Of a stretch of DNA of 64,000 bases, positions 11,105-19,476 are shown one piece after another. How positions within the stretch are numbered: position 1 is the first letter of the stretch; each line of letters begins with the position of its first letter. The DNA lies in the NCBI RefSeq assembly GCF_015624505.1, contig NZ_CP061379.1:372001-436000 (forward strand). Reading direction: 5' to 3'. The notes below the pieces were generated by a model, which saw only the letters and a program-made list of their open reading frames with translations, was not told the origin of the DNA and did no database searches. Source of the stretch: Bradyrhizobium commune. Lineage in GTDB: Bacteria; Pseudomonadota; Alphaproteobacteria; Rhizobiales; Xanthobacteraceae. The translations under genes and the position numbers were made by a program.

Positions 11105-11476
11105 ATGAGTCTGACCCCGGAGGATGCCGATCCGAGCGGGCAGCGCGCGGCGGCGCATCCCGCCGCTGCGAATGTGCAGCCGAACCGGGTGACGTTCAAC
11201 CGGATCGAGCTGCACCGCATTCTCAATCTCTACGGCCGCATGGTCGCCGACGGCGAGTGGCGCGACTATGCGATCGACTTCCTGAAGGACCGCGCGGTGT
11301 TCTCGGTGTTTCGCCGTGCCTCGGAAGTGCCGATCTATCGCATCGAGAAAGACCCGCGGCTCGCGCGCAAGCAGGGCATGTACAGCGTGATCTCGGCGAC
11401 CGGCCTGATCCTGCGCCGCGGCCACGAGCTCGAGCGCGTGCTGCTGGTGATCGATCGGAAGCTGGCGGTGGTGTAG
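11105..11476 (+). CDS. DUF2794 domain protein
   Basis: The 123-aa product begins at an ATG preceded by a strong GAGGAGG site 6 bases upstream. After a variable Ala-rich N-terminus, residues 30-123 carry FNRIELHRILNLYGRMV, WRDYAIDF and RLARKQGMYSV, the pattern of the alphaproteobacterial family DUF2794. Function is unknown. No signal peptide or membrane segment is seen, so it is probably cytoplasmic. It is followed by a palindromic repeat and the convergent GNAT gene. Confidence 0.85.
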   Translation: MSLTPEDADPSGQRAAAHPAAANVQPNRVTFNRIELHRILNLYGRMVADGEWRDYAIDFLKDRAVFSVFRRASEVPIYRIEKDPRLARKQGMYSVISATGLILRRGHELERVLLVIDRKLAVV

Positions 11477-11492
11477 CCGCACCAACGGTGCC

Positions 11493-11580
11493 GTAGGGTG
11501 GGCAAAGGCGCAAAGCGCCGTGCCCACCATCTCGAATCATTGCCGAGTGTGGTGGGCACGCTACGCTTTGCCCACCCTAC
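11493..11580. repeat. Palindromic intergenic repeat (GTAGGGTGGGCAAAG family)
   Basis: GTAGGGTGGGCAAAGGCG at the left end is mirrored by CGCTTTGCCCACCCTAC at the right end, with an internal GTGCCCACCA/TGGTGGGCAC pair, giving an 88-bp cruciform-like element between convergent genes. Confidence 0.85.
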
Positions 11581-11585
11581 GAGAC

Positions 11586-12116
11586 CTACTTTGTCGGCAC
11601 CGTGCTCGCGCCCTCGCCGAGATCGCGCTGCATCATCACCGTATCCAGCCAGCGGCCGAATTTCAGCCCGACACTGGGATGCGTGCCGATCATCTTGAAG
11701 CCGCCCTTGGTGTGCACGCCGATCGAGCCGGCATTGGCGGAATCGCCGATCACCGCGATCATCTGGCGGAAGCCGCGCGCTTCGCATTCGGTGATCAGCC
11801 GCTCCAGCAGCAGCAAGCCGATGCCGCGGCGGTGAAAGGGGGGATCGAGATAGATCGAGTTCTCGACCGTGAAGCGATAGGCCGGCCGCGGCCGGTAGGC
11901 GCCGGCATAGGCGTAGCCGGCGACGCGGCCATCGAGAATGGCGACGAAATAGGGATAGCCACCGTCGACCAGCGTGCGGTAGCGCCGCGTCATTTCGGTG
12001 AGGTCGGGCGGCTCCAGCTCGAACGTCGCGGTGCCCTCGCGGACGGCCTGCTGGTAGATGGCGGTGATGGCGGGGAGGTCGGCCTCAAGGGTGGGCCTGA
12101 TTTCGGGCGCTGACAT
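11586..12116 (-). CDS. GNAT N-acetyltransferase, phosphinothricin-acetyltransferase-like
   Basis: The 176-aa protein from ATG 12116 opens with IRPTLEADLPAITAIYQQAV. It has the acetyl-CoA-binding core with RRGIGLLLLERLI (about 96-108) and a terminal GFKMIGTHPSVGLKFGRW block. This is the layout of the PAT/Bar subgroup, which acetylates phosphinothricin, methionine sulfoximine or related amines. The true substrate cannot be told from sequence. The IS element sits 124 bp upstream of its start, inside a repeat, and may separate it from older promoter sequence. Confidence 0.85.
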   Translation of the reverse strand: MSAPEIRPTLEADLPAITAIYQQAVREGTATFELEPPDLTEMTRRYRTLVDGGYPYFVAILDGRVAGYAYAGAYRPRPAYRFTVENSIYLDPPFHRRGIGLLLLERLITECEARGFRQMIAVIGDSANAGSIGVHTKGGFKMIGTHPSVGLKFGRWLDTVMMQRDLGEGASTVPTK

Positions 12117-12174
12117 GGGGAGAAGATTAGAGCCTTCGCGCGGCGCCCGGAAGGGGCAACGATGCTTCCACACC

Positions 12175-12240
12175 CGTCATTGCGAGCAGTGAAGCAATCC
12201 AGAAATGCATCCGCGGAGGGACTCTGGATTGCTTCGCTGC
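12175..12240. repeat. Left part of a palindromic repeat split by the IS element
   Basis: CGTCATTGCGAG...AAGCAATCCAGA...TCTGGATTGCTTCGCTGC is the left part of an element whose intact relative lies at 36707-36800. The missing right end, GCGCTCGCAATGACGG, is found at 13509-13526, beyond the IS. The last four bases here (CTGC, 12237-12240) are duplicated at 13509-13512. Confidence 0.85.
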
Positions 12241-13508
12241 TGTTCAGCCCGGGGGCATAGCTTACACCTGTTCGGGGACATGGTTGACACTTTTGGATCA
12301 TCCTAAATCGATCGCCGCGATCTGGTGCGCGGCGAAGAAGATGCCGAACCTGCCGTCGGTATTGAGTGGACGGATCGCAAGCCGTTCGCCGCGGAAGGCC
12401 TGCGGAACCTTCCACAATTTGCCTTTGAAGCTGACATAGGCCTTGGTGGTGGAGACGGAACGGACGACCTCGTGCTCGTCGTATTCCACCGCGGGCAATC
12501 TGTCCGGCATTTCCCGCGAACTGGGTTGGTACCGGCTTGCCGGAACGTTGTAGTTCAAAGCCTCATGCGGCCGATCGAGATTGTAGACGGCTCGCCATTG
12601 GTCGAATGCGCGCTGCACCTCGGCAAGGTCGCGGTAGCGCCTGAAGGCAAATACCTCGGCCTTCAGCGTGCGATGGAAGCGTTCGTTCTTTCCTCGGCTC
12701 TGCGGATGATACGGCCGGCTGTGGATCACCCGGACGCCAAGCTTCAAAAGCCAGACCGTCAGCCCGGTCCAAGGGTCTTCAAGGGTGAAGCCCCAGGGGC
12801 CGCCATTGTCGACGAACATCGCATCGGGGAGGCCGTACCGGCGGAATGTCTCCCTCAGATGCCCTTGCACGGTCGAACCTCGCTCGTTGTCACAAGCAGC
12901 CAGGCACAACGAGAACCGCGAGTGATCGTCCAGCATCGTCAGCGGGTGGCAGGATACGCCGTCCTCGAGGGGGCTGTGTCCCTTGAAGTCCATCTGCCAG
13001 AGCTGATTGGGTGCCTCCTTCTCGAAGCGGATGTAGGGCTGTCCAGGTCTCCCCGCAGGTTCGCTCACGCGATCGTAGCGACGCAGGATCTCGTGCGTCG
13101 TCGATATCGCCGGCACGGCTTGCCGGTCGCGCTTTAGACGATGCAAAATCTTGCGCGCCCCCCAGGCCGGGTGGACATCGCGCAAGGCCACAATCTGCTG
13201 CTCGATCGCAGCCTCAGTACGATCCGGGCTGTGATGCGGCCGGCGCGAGCGATCGGCCAGCGTCGTATCCCCTGCATCATAGCGCTCGATCCACTTGTAA
13301 CCAGTCTGGGCACTAATCCCGAACTGCCGGCACAGCTTCCGCCGGTTCACTCCTTCCTGCTTAGCAAGCATCACAAACTCGCGCCGCTGGTCCATGACAG
13401 ACACCTCTCGCCACGGCATGGCTCGCCCCCTTGTTCGACGAATCCAGCCGATTTTGATGTGTCAACCATGTCCCCGAACAGGTGTAAGCTATGTCCCCGG
13501 GCTGAACA
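12241..13508 (-). mobile_element. Complete IS481-family insertion sequence
   Basis: The 1268-bp element has 50-bp terminal inverted repeats (12241-12290 and 13459-13508) beginning TGTTCAGCCCGGGG, with one mismatch at position 15. CTGC is directly repeated at 12237-12240 and 13509-13512 as a 4-bp target duplication. It contains one intact transposase gene on the minus strand. Near-identical ends, an intact reading frame and a clean duplication point to a recent, potentially active insertion. Confidence 0.95.
12298..13419 (-). CDS. IS481-family DDE transposase
   Basis: The 373-aa transposase (GTG-free ATG start at 13419, or ATG 13395 at MDQRRE) begins with a helix-turn-helix region (about 12-60: KLCRQFGISAQTGYKWIERY). 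An rve integrase core follows, with the catalytic triad D144 (MDFKGH), D204 (VDNGGPWG) and E246 (GKNERFHRTLK). The C-terminal part contains the family's RPHEALNYNVPASRY block. It fills nearly the whole insertion sequence, and its stop is 57 bp from the left IS end. The frame has no internal stop, so the enzyme is probably functional. Confidence 0.95.
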   Translation of the reverse strand: MPWREVSVMDQRREFVMLAKQEGVNRRKLCRQFGISAQTGYKWIERYDAGDTTLADRSRRPHHSPDRTEAAIEQQIVALRDVHPAWGARKILHRLKRDRQAVPAISTTHEILRRYDRVSEPAGRPGQPYIRFEKEAPNQLWQMDFKGHSPLEDGVSCHPLTMLDDHSRFSLCLAACDNERGSTVQGHLRETFRRYGLPDAMFVDNGGPWGFTLEDPWTGLTVWLLKLGVRVIHSRPYHPQSRGKNERFHRTLKAEVFAFRRYRDLAEVQRAFDQWRAVYNLDRPHEALNYNVPASRYQPSSREMPDRLPAVEYDEHEVVRSVSTTKAYVSFKGKLWKVPQAFRGERLAIRPLNTDGRFGIFFAAHQIAAIDLG

Positions 13509-13526
13509 CTGCGCTCGCAATGACGG
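13509..13526. repeat. Right end of the palindromic repeat interrupted by the IS
   Basis: CTGCGCTCGCAATGACGG completes the element begun at 12175. Removing the IS and one CTGC copy restores TTCGCTGCGCTCGCAATGACGG, which matches TTCGCTTCGCTCGCAATGACG in the intact copy at 36707-36800. Confidence 0.85.
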
Positions 13527-13549
13527 TGTTTGGGGAGGCAGAATGGCCA

Positions 13550-13577
13550 AACAAAAACCCCGGCCTTGCGGCCGGGG
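13550..13577 (-). terminator. Intrinsic terminator of the Bax-inhibitor-1 gene
   Basis: CCCCGGCC (13558-13565) and GGCCGGGG (13570-13577) form an 8-bp stem with a TTGC loop. On the minus strand it is followed by TTTTTGTTT, a textbook intrinsic terminator 28 bp after the gene's stop. Confidence 0.9.
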
Positions 13578-13604
13578 TTCGTGTCCGTTCTTTCGGCTGA
13601 TCGC

Positions 13605-14396
13605 TTAGTCGCGCTGGCCGAGGAGCTGCAACAGCAGCGTGAACAGGTTGATGAAGTTCAGGTACAGTGACAGCGCACCCGAGATCGCCGCACGCTCGGC
13701 GATGTCACCGCCGGCCGAGGCATAGCCGTAGATGTAGTCGTTCTTCAGCCGCTGGGTATCCCAGGCGGTGAGGCCCGCGAACACCAGCACGCCGACCACC
13801 GAGACGATGAACTGCAGCGCCGAGCTGGCCAGGAACAGGTTCACCAGGCTCGCGATGATGATGCCGATCAGGCCCATGAACAGGAACGAGCCCATTGCGG
13901 TCATGTCACGCTTGGTGGTGTAGCCGTAGAGGCTGAGCGCGCCGAAGGTCGCCGCGGTGATGAAGAACACCCGCACGATCGAGGTGTGCGTGTACACCAG
14001 GAAGATCGAGGACAGCGAGATGCCCATCAGCGCCGAGAACACCCAGAACAGGATCTGGGCGGTCGACGGGGCCAGACGGTTGATGCCGGCCGAGATCACG
14101 AACACCATGGCGAGCGGCGCCAGCATGAACAGATATTTCAGCGGGCTCACGAACATCGCGTAGCCGAACGGCGTCAGGAACAGCTTGCCGACGCGGACCG
14201 CTTCCGGGGTCGGAACGTCCGTCACGGCAGCCATGTAGACGCCGAGTGCGGCGAGGCCAGTGATGGCCAGCCCGATGCTCATGTAATTGTAGATGCGCAG
14301 CATGTAGGCGCGCAGACCGGCGTCGACCGTCGCGGCGTCAACACGCCCGGCGGCCCGGCCGAAAGGAGAAGCGTAATTGCGGTCTAGGTCCGACAT
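13605..14396 (-). CDS. Bax inhibitor-1/YccA-family membrane protein
   Basis: The 263-aa product (ATG 14396) has a soluble N-terminal stretch of about 35 residues and then seven hydrophobic helices. It ends in AAISGALSLYLNFINLFTLLLQLLGQRD, the conserved BI-1 C-terminus, and has the family's AWDTQRLK segment near residue 220. Bacterial BI-1 homologs (YccA, YetJ) are inner-membrane proteins. YccA modulates FtsH and YetJ is a pH-sensitive calcium leak channel. Which role applies here is unknown. The frame stays open to 14429, but the conserved start is at 14396. A terminator follows closely. Confidence 0.92.
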   Translation of the reverse strand: MSDLDRNYASPFGRAAGRVDAATVDAGLRAYMLRIYNYMSIGLAITGLAALGVYMAAVTDVPTPEAVRVGKLFLTPFGYAMFVSPLKYLFMLAPLAMVFVISAGINRLAPSTAQILFWVFSALMGISLSSIFLVYTHTSIVRVFFITAATFGALSLYGYTTKRDMTAMGSFLFMGLIGIIIASLVNLFLASSALQFIVSVVGVLVFAGLTAWDTQRLKNDYIYGYASAGGDIAERAAISGALSLYLNFINLFTLLLQLLGQRD

Positions 14397-14668
14397 GGTC
14401 GAATTCCCGTTGGTTGCCCGGTCCGGCATGAAGGGTCGCCATGCCGCCGGTTCGTCAAATTCTATCTCGGATACCGATCTCTGCCGACATTAATTTTGGC
14501 TAACAATCGGGGATCCGAACCCATCCGATATGTGGGAAACTAACACATTCGCTGCAACCGTCCACGCGCGGCTGAATGTCGCCCTCGGCTCACAATCCTG
14601 ACGGGCGGACGTGGTTAATCGCGGGAATCGTGCGATTTGGCTCCCGCGGGGCCACCCGCTACCTTTTG

Positions 14669-17239
14669 TCACAAATTGCGCAACACTGTGGCGGGCTTTT
14701 TGTTCAGCGCCAGCAGCGTGCCGGCGAGCCCGAGCCCGACGGTGACGACCAGCGCAGCCGCGACCACCCCGGCCGCGCTGCCGGCCTGCCAGACGAAGCT
14801 CAGCGTCATCAGCCGCGTCACGATCATCCAGGCGGCGATGCTGCCGGCGATCACGCCGAACACCGCGGTGGCGAGCCCGATCAGGAGATATTCGAGCGCA
14901 TAGGCGCCGAGCAGCCGCAGCCGCGTTGCGCCGAGCGTCTTCAGGATCACGGCGTCATAGACCCGGTGGCGATGGCCGGCGGCCAGCGCGCCGCCCAGCA
15001 CCAGGATCGCCGAGATCAGGGTCACGGCGCTGGCGCCGCGGATCGCGAGCGCAAGATTGGTCACGACCGCGCCGACCGTCTCCATCACCTCGCGCACCCG
15101 CACGCTCGTCACCATCGGATAGGCATCGGCGACCTGCTTGATGATCCTGCCGTCGGCGGTGGCGTTGCCGCCGGCTTCCGTCAGCGTCGCGATATGGGTA
15201 TGCGGCGCGCCCTTGAAGGCGTTCGGAGAGAACACCAGCACGAAGTTGATGCCAAGCCCCTGCCAGTCGATGGTGCGCAGATTTCCGATCTTGGCAGGGA
15301 TGTCGCGGCCGAGCACGTTGACCACGACCTCGTCGCCGAGCTTCAGGGAGAGCCCGTCGGCGATCTTCTTCTCCATCGAGACCAGCGGCGGGCCGGAATA
15401 GTCGGCGCCCCACCATTCGCCCTCGACCACCTTGGAGCCCTTCGGCAGCTCGCCGGTGTAGGTCAGGCCGCGATCGCTTTGCAGAACCCATTCGGCATCG
15501 GTGGTCGGCTTGAGATCCTCGGCGCGGACGCCGCGGGCGGCGACGATGCGCCCGCGCAGCATCGGCACGTCCTCGACCTTGGCGCCAGGGGCGATCTGGC
15601 GGAGATAATCGTCGAAGGGCGCGGCCTGCGTGCTCGGAATGTCGATGAAGTAGAACGACGGCGCGTGCTCGGGGAGCGCCGCCAGAAACTGCCGGCGCAG
15701 ATTGCCGTCGATCTGGGTGATGGTGACGAGCACGGCGAGGCCAAGCCCGAGCGAGAGCACCACTGAGGGCGTCAGCGCGCCGGGCCGGTGGATGTTGGCG
15801 ATCGCAAGCCGCAGCATGGTGATGCGCGTGCGCGGCAGCCGCCGCGCGATCGCCATCAGCAGCGCGGCGACACCGCGGAGCACCGCGAACACGACCACCG
15901 ACGAGAGCACGAACACCGCGGCGATCCGCTTGTCGAAGGAGAGCCCGATCACGACAGTGACGAGCAGGGCGACGACGACGCCCATCAAGGCGAGATAGCT
16001 CCAGCGCGGCCGGTGCCATTCGGAACTGATGATGTCGCGGAATAGTGCGGCAACCGGCACGTCGTGCACCCGCCCGAGCGGCCACAGGCCGAAGGCGAGC
16101 GCGGTCAGGAGGCCGTAGACGAAGGACAGCGCCAGCTCGTCGGCATGCACCGCGGGCACCACCGGCAGCGGCAGCAGTTTTCCGAACAGGCCGACGATCG
16201 CGAACGGCATGGCCGCGCCGAGCGCAAGGCCGATCACCGAGCCGATCGCCGCGAGCAGGATGACCTGCGCCAGATAAATTCCGAACACGTCGCGTCCGGT
16301 GGCGCCGACGGCCTTGAACGCCGCGATCACCTCCAGCCTTCGGTCGATATGGCTCTTCACGGCGTTGGCGACGCCGACGCCGCCGACCAGAAGTGCAGCG
16401 AGGCCGACCAGGGTCAGAAACTGGGTGAAGCGGCTGATATTGCGTTCGAGCTGCGGCGAGGCGTTGGAGCGGCTGCGGACCTCCCAGCCGGCCTGCGGCG
16501 CGGCATTGCGCGAATCCGCAATGAAGGCCTCGGTGGCGCGGTCGCTGTTGGCCGCATCGGGCAGCTTCACCCGATAGACCCAGCGGACCAGGCTGCCGGG
16601 CTGTATCAGGCCGGTGGCGCGCAGGCCCGCCTCGCTGACCAGGAAGCGCGGGCCGAAGCCGATGCCGCCGGCGAGCTTGTCGGGCTCGGCCTCAACGGTG
16701 GAGCGGATCTGGAAGGTCGCTGAGCCGATGGTGACGCGATCGCCGGCCTTCAGCGACAGACGCGCAAGGAGCGTTGGATCGGCGGCGGCGCCGAATGCGC
16801 CATCGCGCTCGGCGAGCAACTCGGACATCGGCAGCGGCGGCGCGAGCGTCAACTGCCCGAGCATAGGATAGGTGTCGTCGACCGCCTTCATCTCGACCAG
16901 CGCGAGCTTGCCGTCGGCCGAGCGCGCCATGCCGCGCAAGGTGGCGGCGACGGAGACGGTGCCGCGCGAGCGCAGGAAGGCGACCTCTTCCGGTTTCGCC
17001 TCGCGCTGAAACAGCACGAAGGAAACGTCGCCGCCGAGCAGCGTGCGGCCTTCGCGGGCGAGGCCGTCGCTGAGGCTCGCCGACACCGAGCCGACGCCGG
17101 CGATCGCCATCACGCCGAGCGCGATGCAGGCGATGAAGACGTAGAAGCCGCGCAGGCCCCCGCGCAGTTCGCGCAGCGCGTAGCGCAGCGAGAGCGCGGC
17201 GCCATTGGGCCGCGCGAACGGTTCGACCGCGGCGCTCAT
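14669..17239 (-). CDS. ybbP: FtsX-like ABC transporter permease (YbbP type)
   Basis: The 856-aa protein has the two-module layout of YbbP/MacB-type permeases. An N-terminal helix (about 30-55) precedes a large periplasmic domain. Three helices with an FtsX core (about 270-400) follow, then a second helix pair, a second periplasmic domain and a C-terminal FtsX core (about 730-845). Its ATG overlaps the stop of the upstream ATPase gene (ATGA at 17236-17239). E. coli ybbA-ybbP likewise sits divergent from tesA, supporting the name. The substrate is unknown; related systems act on lipids or lipoproteins. Confidence 0.88.
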   Translation of the reverse strand: MSAAVEPFARPNGAALSLRYALRELRGGLRGFYVFIACIALGVMAIAGVGSVSASLSDGLAREGRTLLGGDVSFVLFQREAKPEEVAFLRSRGTVSVAATLRGMARSADGKLALVEMKAVDDTYPMLGQLTLAPPLPMSELLAERDGAFGAAADPTLLARLSLKAGDRVTIGSATFQIRSTVEAEPDKLAGGIGFGPRFLVSEAGLRATGLIQPGSLVRWVYRVKLPDAANSDRATEAFIADSRNAAPQAGWEVRSRSNASPQLERNISRFTQFLTLVGLAALLVGGVGVANAVKSHIDRRLEVIAAFKAVGATGRDVFGIYLAQVILLAAIGSVIGLALGAAMPFAIVGLFGKLLPLPVVPAVHADELALSFVYGLLTALAFGLWPLGRVHDVPVAALFRDIISSEWHRPRWSYLALMGVVVALLVTVVIGLSFDKRIAAVFVLSSVVVFAVLRGVAALLMAIARRLPRTRITMLRLAIANIHRPGALTPSVVLSLGLGLAVLVTITQIDGNLRRQFLAALPEHAPSFYFIDIPSTQAAPFDDYLRQIAPGAKVEDVPMLRGRIVAARGVRAEDLKPTTDAEWVLQSDRGLTYTGELPKGSKVVEGEWWGADYSGPPLVSMEKKIADGLSLKLGDEVVVNVLGRDIPAKIGNLRTIDWQGLGINFVLVFSPNAFKGAPHTHIATLTEAGGNATADGRIIKQVADAYPMVTSVRVREVMETVGAVVTNLALAIRGASAVTLISAILVLGGALAAGHRHRVYDAVILKTLGATRLRLLGAYALEYLLIGLATAVFGVIAGSIAAWMIVTRLMTLSFVWQAGSAAGVVAAALVVTVGLGLAGTLLALNKKPATVLRNL

Positions 17240-17958
17240 GCCGGTGCAGACTGCGTGTCGATGCGCCCGGAGCGCAGGCGGATCACGCGATCGCAGCGCT
17301 GTGCGAGCGAGGAATCGTGCGTGACCAGCACCAGCGTCATGCCGCGCTCGGCATGCTTGGTGAACAGCAGATCGACGATCTGCTTGCCGGTGGTCTCGTC
17401 GAGATTGCCGGTCGGCTCGTCGGCAACGAGAATGGCGGGATCGGGCGCCAGCGCGCGCGCAAGCGCCACGCGCTGCTGCTCGCCGCCGGAGAGTTGCGTC
17501 GGATAATGATGCAGGCGACCGCCGAGCCCGACCGATTGCAGCTCCTGCGCCGCACGCTTGGCGGCGTCGGGATTGCCGGCGAGCTCGAGCGGGACGGCGA
17601 CGTTCTCCAGCGCCGTCATGGTCGGGATCAGATGGAAGGATTGGAAGACGATGCCGACCTCGCGGCCGCGGAAGCGAGCCAGCGCATCCTCGTCGAGGGC
17701 ATTGAAAGGCGTGCCTGACACCACCACCTCTCCGCTATCAGGACGCTCCAGCCCCGCCATCACCATCAGCAGTGTGGATTTGCCCGAGCCTGACGGGCCG
17801 ATCAGGCCGATCGTCTCCCCCGAGCCGACGCGCAGGCTGATATCCTTGAGGATGTGAACGCGTGCCGCCCCCGACCCCAATGAGAGATTGACGTTGGAGA
17901 TGGCGATGGTGTCCGCGGCAGTGCCGGCGAGCGAAGAGGGATCGATGCGAGTGTCCAT
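17236..17958 (-). CDS. ybbA: ABC transporter ATP-binding protein (YbbA/LolD-like)
   Basis: From ATG 17958 the product is 240 aa. It has Walker [10 protein letters not shown] (about 73-81), Q-loop VFQSFHL, signature LSGGEQQRV, Walker [13 protein letters not shown] and the H-loop VTHD. The [15 protein letters not shown] and DEPTGNLD forms are typical of the MacB/LolD/FtsE class that pairs with FtsX-fold permeases. It is translationally coupled to the permease downstream. A TTG start at 17976 is also possible. It is divergent from the tesA-like gene, whose most upstream plausible ATG lies in the same CCATGG as this start. Confidence 0.92.
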   Translation of the reverse strand: MDTRIDPSSLAGTAADTIAISNVNLSLGSGAARVHILKDISLRVGSGETIGLIGPSGSGKSTLLMVMAGLERPDSGEVVVSGTPFNALDEDALARFRGREVGIVFQSFHLIPTMTALENVAVPLELAGNPDAAKRAAQELQSVGLGGRLHHYPTQLSGGEQQRVALARALAPDPAILVADEPTGNLDETTGKQIVDLLFTKHAERGMTLVLVTHDSSLAQRCDRVIRLRSGRIDTQSAPA

Positions 17959-18013
17959 GGTCCGGTCATATGGCAACTCCGATAGCGCGGTCGAGAGGCG
18001 TTACGGATTGTTC

Positions 18014-18658
18014 ATGCACATAGCCGTGTTGATGTTCGCTGTGATGACAATCGCGACAGGTGCGTCGGCACAGGCGCAGCCGGCGGCCAAGCCGATCAAG
18101 CTGGTGGTTCTCGGCGATTCCTTGAGTGCCGGCCTCGGCCTCCCGGCCCAGCAGGCGTTCCCCACAAAGCTCCAAAAAGCATTGCAGGCCAAAGGCATAG
18201 AGGTCGATATGACCAACGCCGGGGTGTCCGGTGATACCTCGTCCGGCGGCCGTGACCGGCTCGACTGGTCGGTCCCGGAGGGAACCGAGGGCGTCATCGT
18301 CGAGCTCGGTGCCAACGACGCGCTGCGCGGCATCGATCCCGGCTTGACGCGCACGGCGCTGACCGACATCGTCGGGCGTCTGAAGGCGCGCAAGATCGCC
18401 GTGATGCTGTGTGGCATGCTGGCGCCGCCGAATTACGGCGCCGACTATGCCGCGCGCTTCAATTCGATTTATCCGGATCTGGCGAAACAATTCGATGTGC
18501 CGCTCTATCCGTTCTTCCTCGACGGCGTCGCGGCCGATGCCAAGCTCAACCAGGCCGACGGCATTCATCCGACCGCAGAAGGCGTCGACATCGTCGTCAA
18601 CAACATGCTGCCCACGGTGGAGGCATTCTTGCGCACGATCGGCGAGCAACGCCGTTGA
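18014..18658 (+). CDS. tesA: SGNH arylesterase / lysophospholipase L1-like (TesA family)
   Basis: TesA-family enzymes are periplasmic esterases, thioesterases or lysophospholipases. From ATG 18014 the 214-aa product has a signal peptide (MHIAVLMFAVMTIATGASAQA). The SGNH blocks follow: block I GDSLSAGLGLP with the catalytic Ser, block II with Gly (AGVSGDTSSGG), block III GANDALRG with Asn, and block V DGIHPTAEG with Asp and His. An in-frame ATG at 17957 would add 19 residues and overlap the ybbA start on the other strand. The tesA/ybbAP divergent arrangement matches E. coli. The exact substrate is unknown. Confidence 0.92.
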   Translation: MHIAVLMFAVMTIATGASAQAQPAAKPIKLVVLGDSLSAGLGLPAQQAFPTKLQKALQAKGIEVDMTNAGVSGDTSSGGRDRLDWSVPEGTEGVIVELGANDALRGIDPGLTRTALTDIVGRLKARKIAVMLCGMLAPPNYGADYAARFNSIYPDLAKQFDVPLYPFFLDGVAADAKLNQADGIHPTAEGVDIVVNNMLPTVEAFLRTIGEQRR

Positions 18659-18830
18659 AAAGCAGGCAATGCTAACCCTAACACCCGGTGTTTTCCCGGT
18701 GTAGCCTTGGGTACGCTTCGCAGAGTCACACAACTGCGATAGGAATCAGGTTACCGGTGATTCGTCGCCGGCTCTAATTTGGATATGGTCCTGCTCAGGG
18801 ACTGTACCCAAGCATCGGGAGTGCGAAACG

Positions 18831-19367
18831 ATGCCGCGTTTGTTTACGGGTCTGGAAATTCCGGCCGAGATCGGCCAGTCGCTTTCCAACTTGCGGGGTG
18901 GCCTTCCCGGCGCCCGATGGATCGATCCCGAAAATTACCACGTCACCTTGCGCTTCATCGGCGATATCGACGGCGTCTCCGCCAACGAGATCGCCTCGAT
19001 GCTGTTTCGCGTCGACCGCAAGCCGTTCGAGGTGAAGGTGCAGGGGCTGACGAGCTTCGGCGGCCGCAAGCCGCGCGCGGTGGTCGCCACCATCGCACCG
19101 AGCAAGCCGCTGATGGACTTGCAGGCCGAGCTCGAACGCATGATGCAGCGGATCGGCCTCAACCCTGAAGGCCGCAAGTTCATCCCGCACGTCACACTGG
19201 CCCGGCTGCACGACGCGACCGACCGCGACGTCGCCGACTATCTCTCGCTGCGCGGCTACTTCCCGAGCAAGGCCTTCATGGCGGAGCGGTTCGTCCTGTT
19301 CTCGTCGCGAGCCTCGACCGGCGGCGGCCCGTATGTGGTCGAAGACGCCTACGAGCTGTGTGAGTGA
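18831..19367 (+). CDS. thpR: RNA 2',3'-cyclic phosphodiesterase (2H superfamily, ThpR/LigT)
   Basis: The 178-aa protein contains the two HxT motifs that define 2H phosphoesterases: HVTL at 37-40 and HVTL at 120-123. These catalyse hydrolysis of 2',3'-cyclic phosphates to 2'-phosphates, and LigT-type enzymes can also ligate tRNA half-molecules in vitro. The opening PRLFTGLEIP matches the bacterial ThpR family, and the length is typical. It appears to be a stand-alone gene between the tesA-like gene and zapE, followed by a strong hairpin repeat. Its physiological role is not established. Confidence 0.93.
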   Translation: MPRLFTGLEIPAEIGQSLSNLRGGLPGARWIDPENYHVTLRFIGDIDGVSANEIASMLFRVDRKPFEVKVQGLTSFGGRKPRAVVATIAPSKPLMDLQAELERMMQRIGLNPEGRKFIPHVTLARLHDATDRDVADYLSLRGYFPSKAFMAERFVLFSSRASTGGGPYVVEDAYELCE

Positions 19368-19376
19368 TTTTCACTC

Positions 19377-19408
19377 CTCCCTCTCCCCGCAAGAGCGGGG
19401 AGAGGGAG
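19377..19408. repeat. 14-bp perfect hairpin (CTCCCTCTCCCCGC)
   Basis: CTCCCTCTCCCCGC (19377-19390) pairs perfectly with 19395-19408 across a 4-base loop, shortly after thpR. It may act as a terminator. A related CTCCCTCTCCCGC element occurs at about 45157, so it is a dispersed repeat rather than a unique structure. Confidence 0.75.
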
Positions 19409-19476
19409 AAAAGCGCATAGCGCCCCGCACCAATTCACGGCTTGCAATTTCCGCCGGTCTCTGGCGGTAAAGAGCC

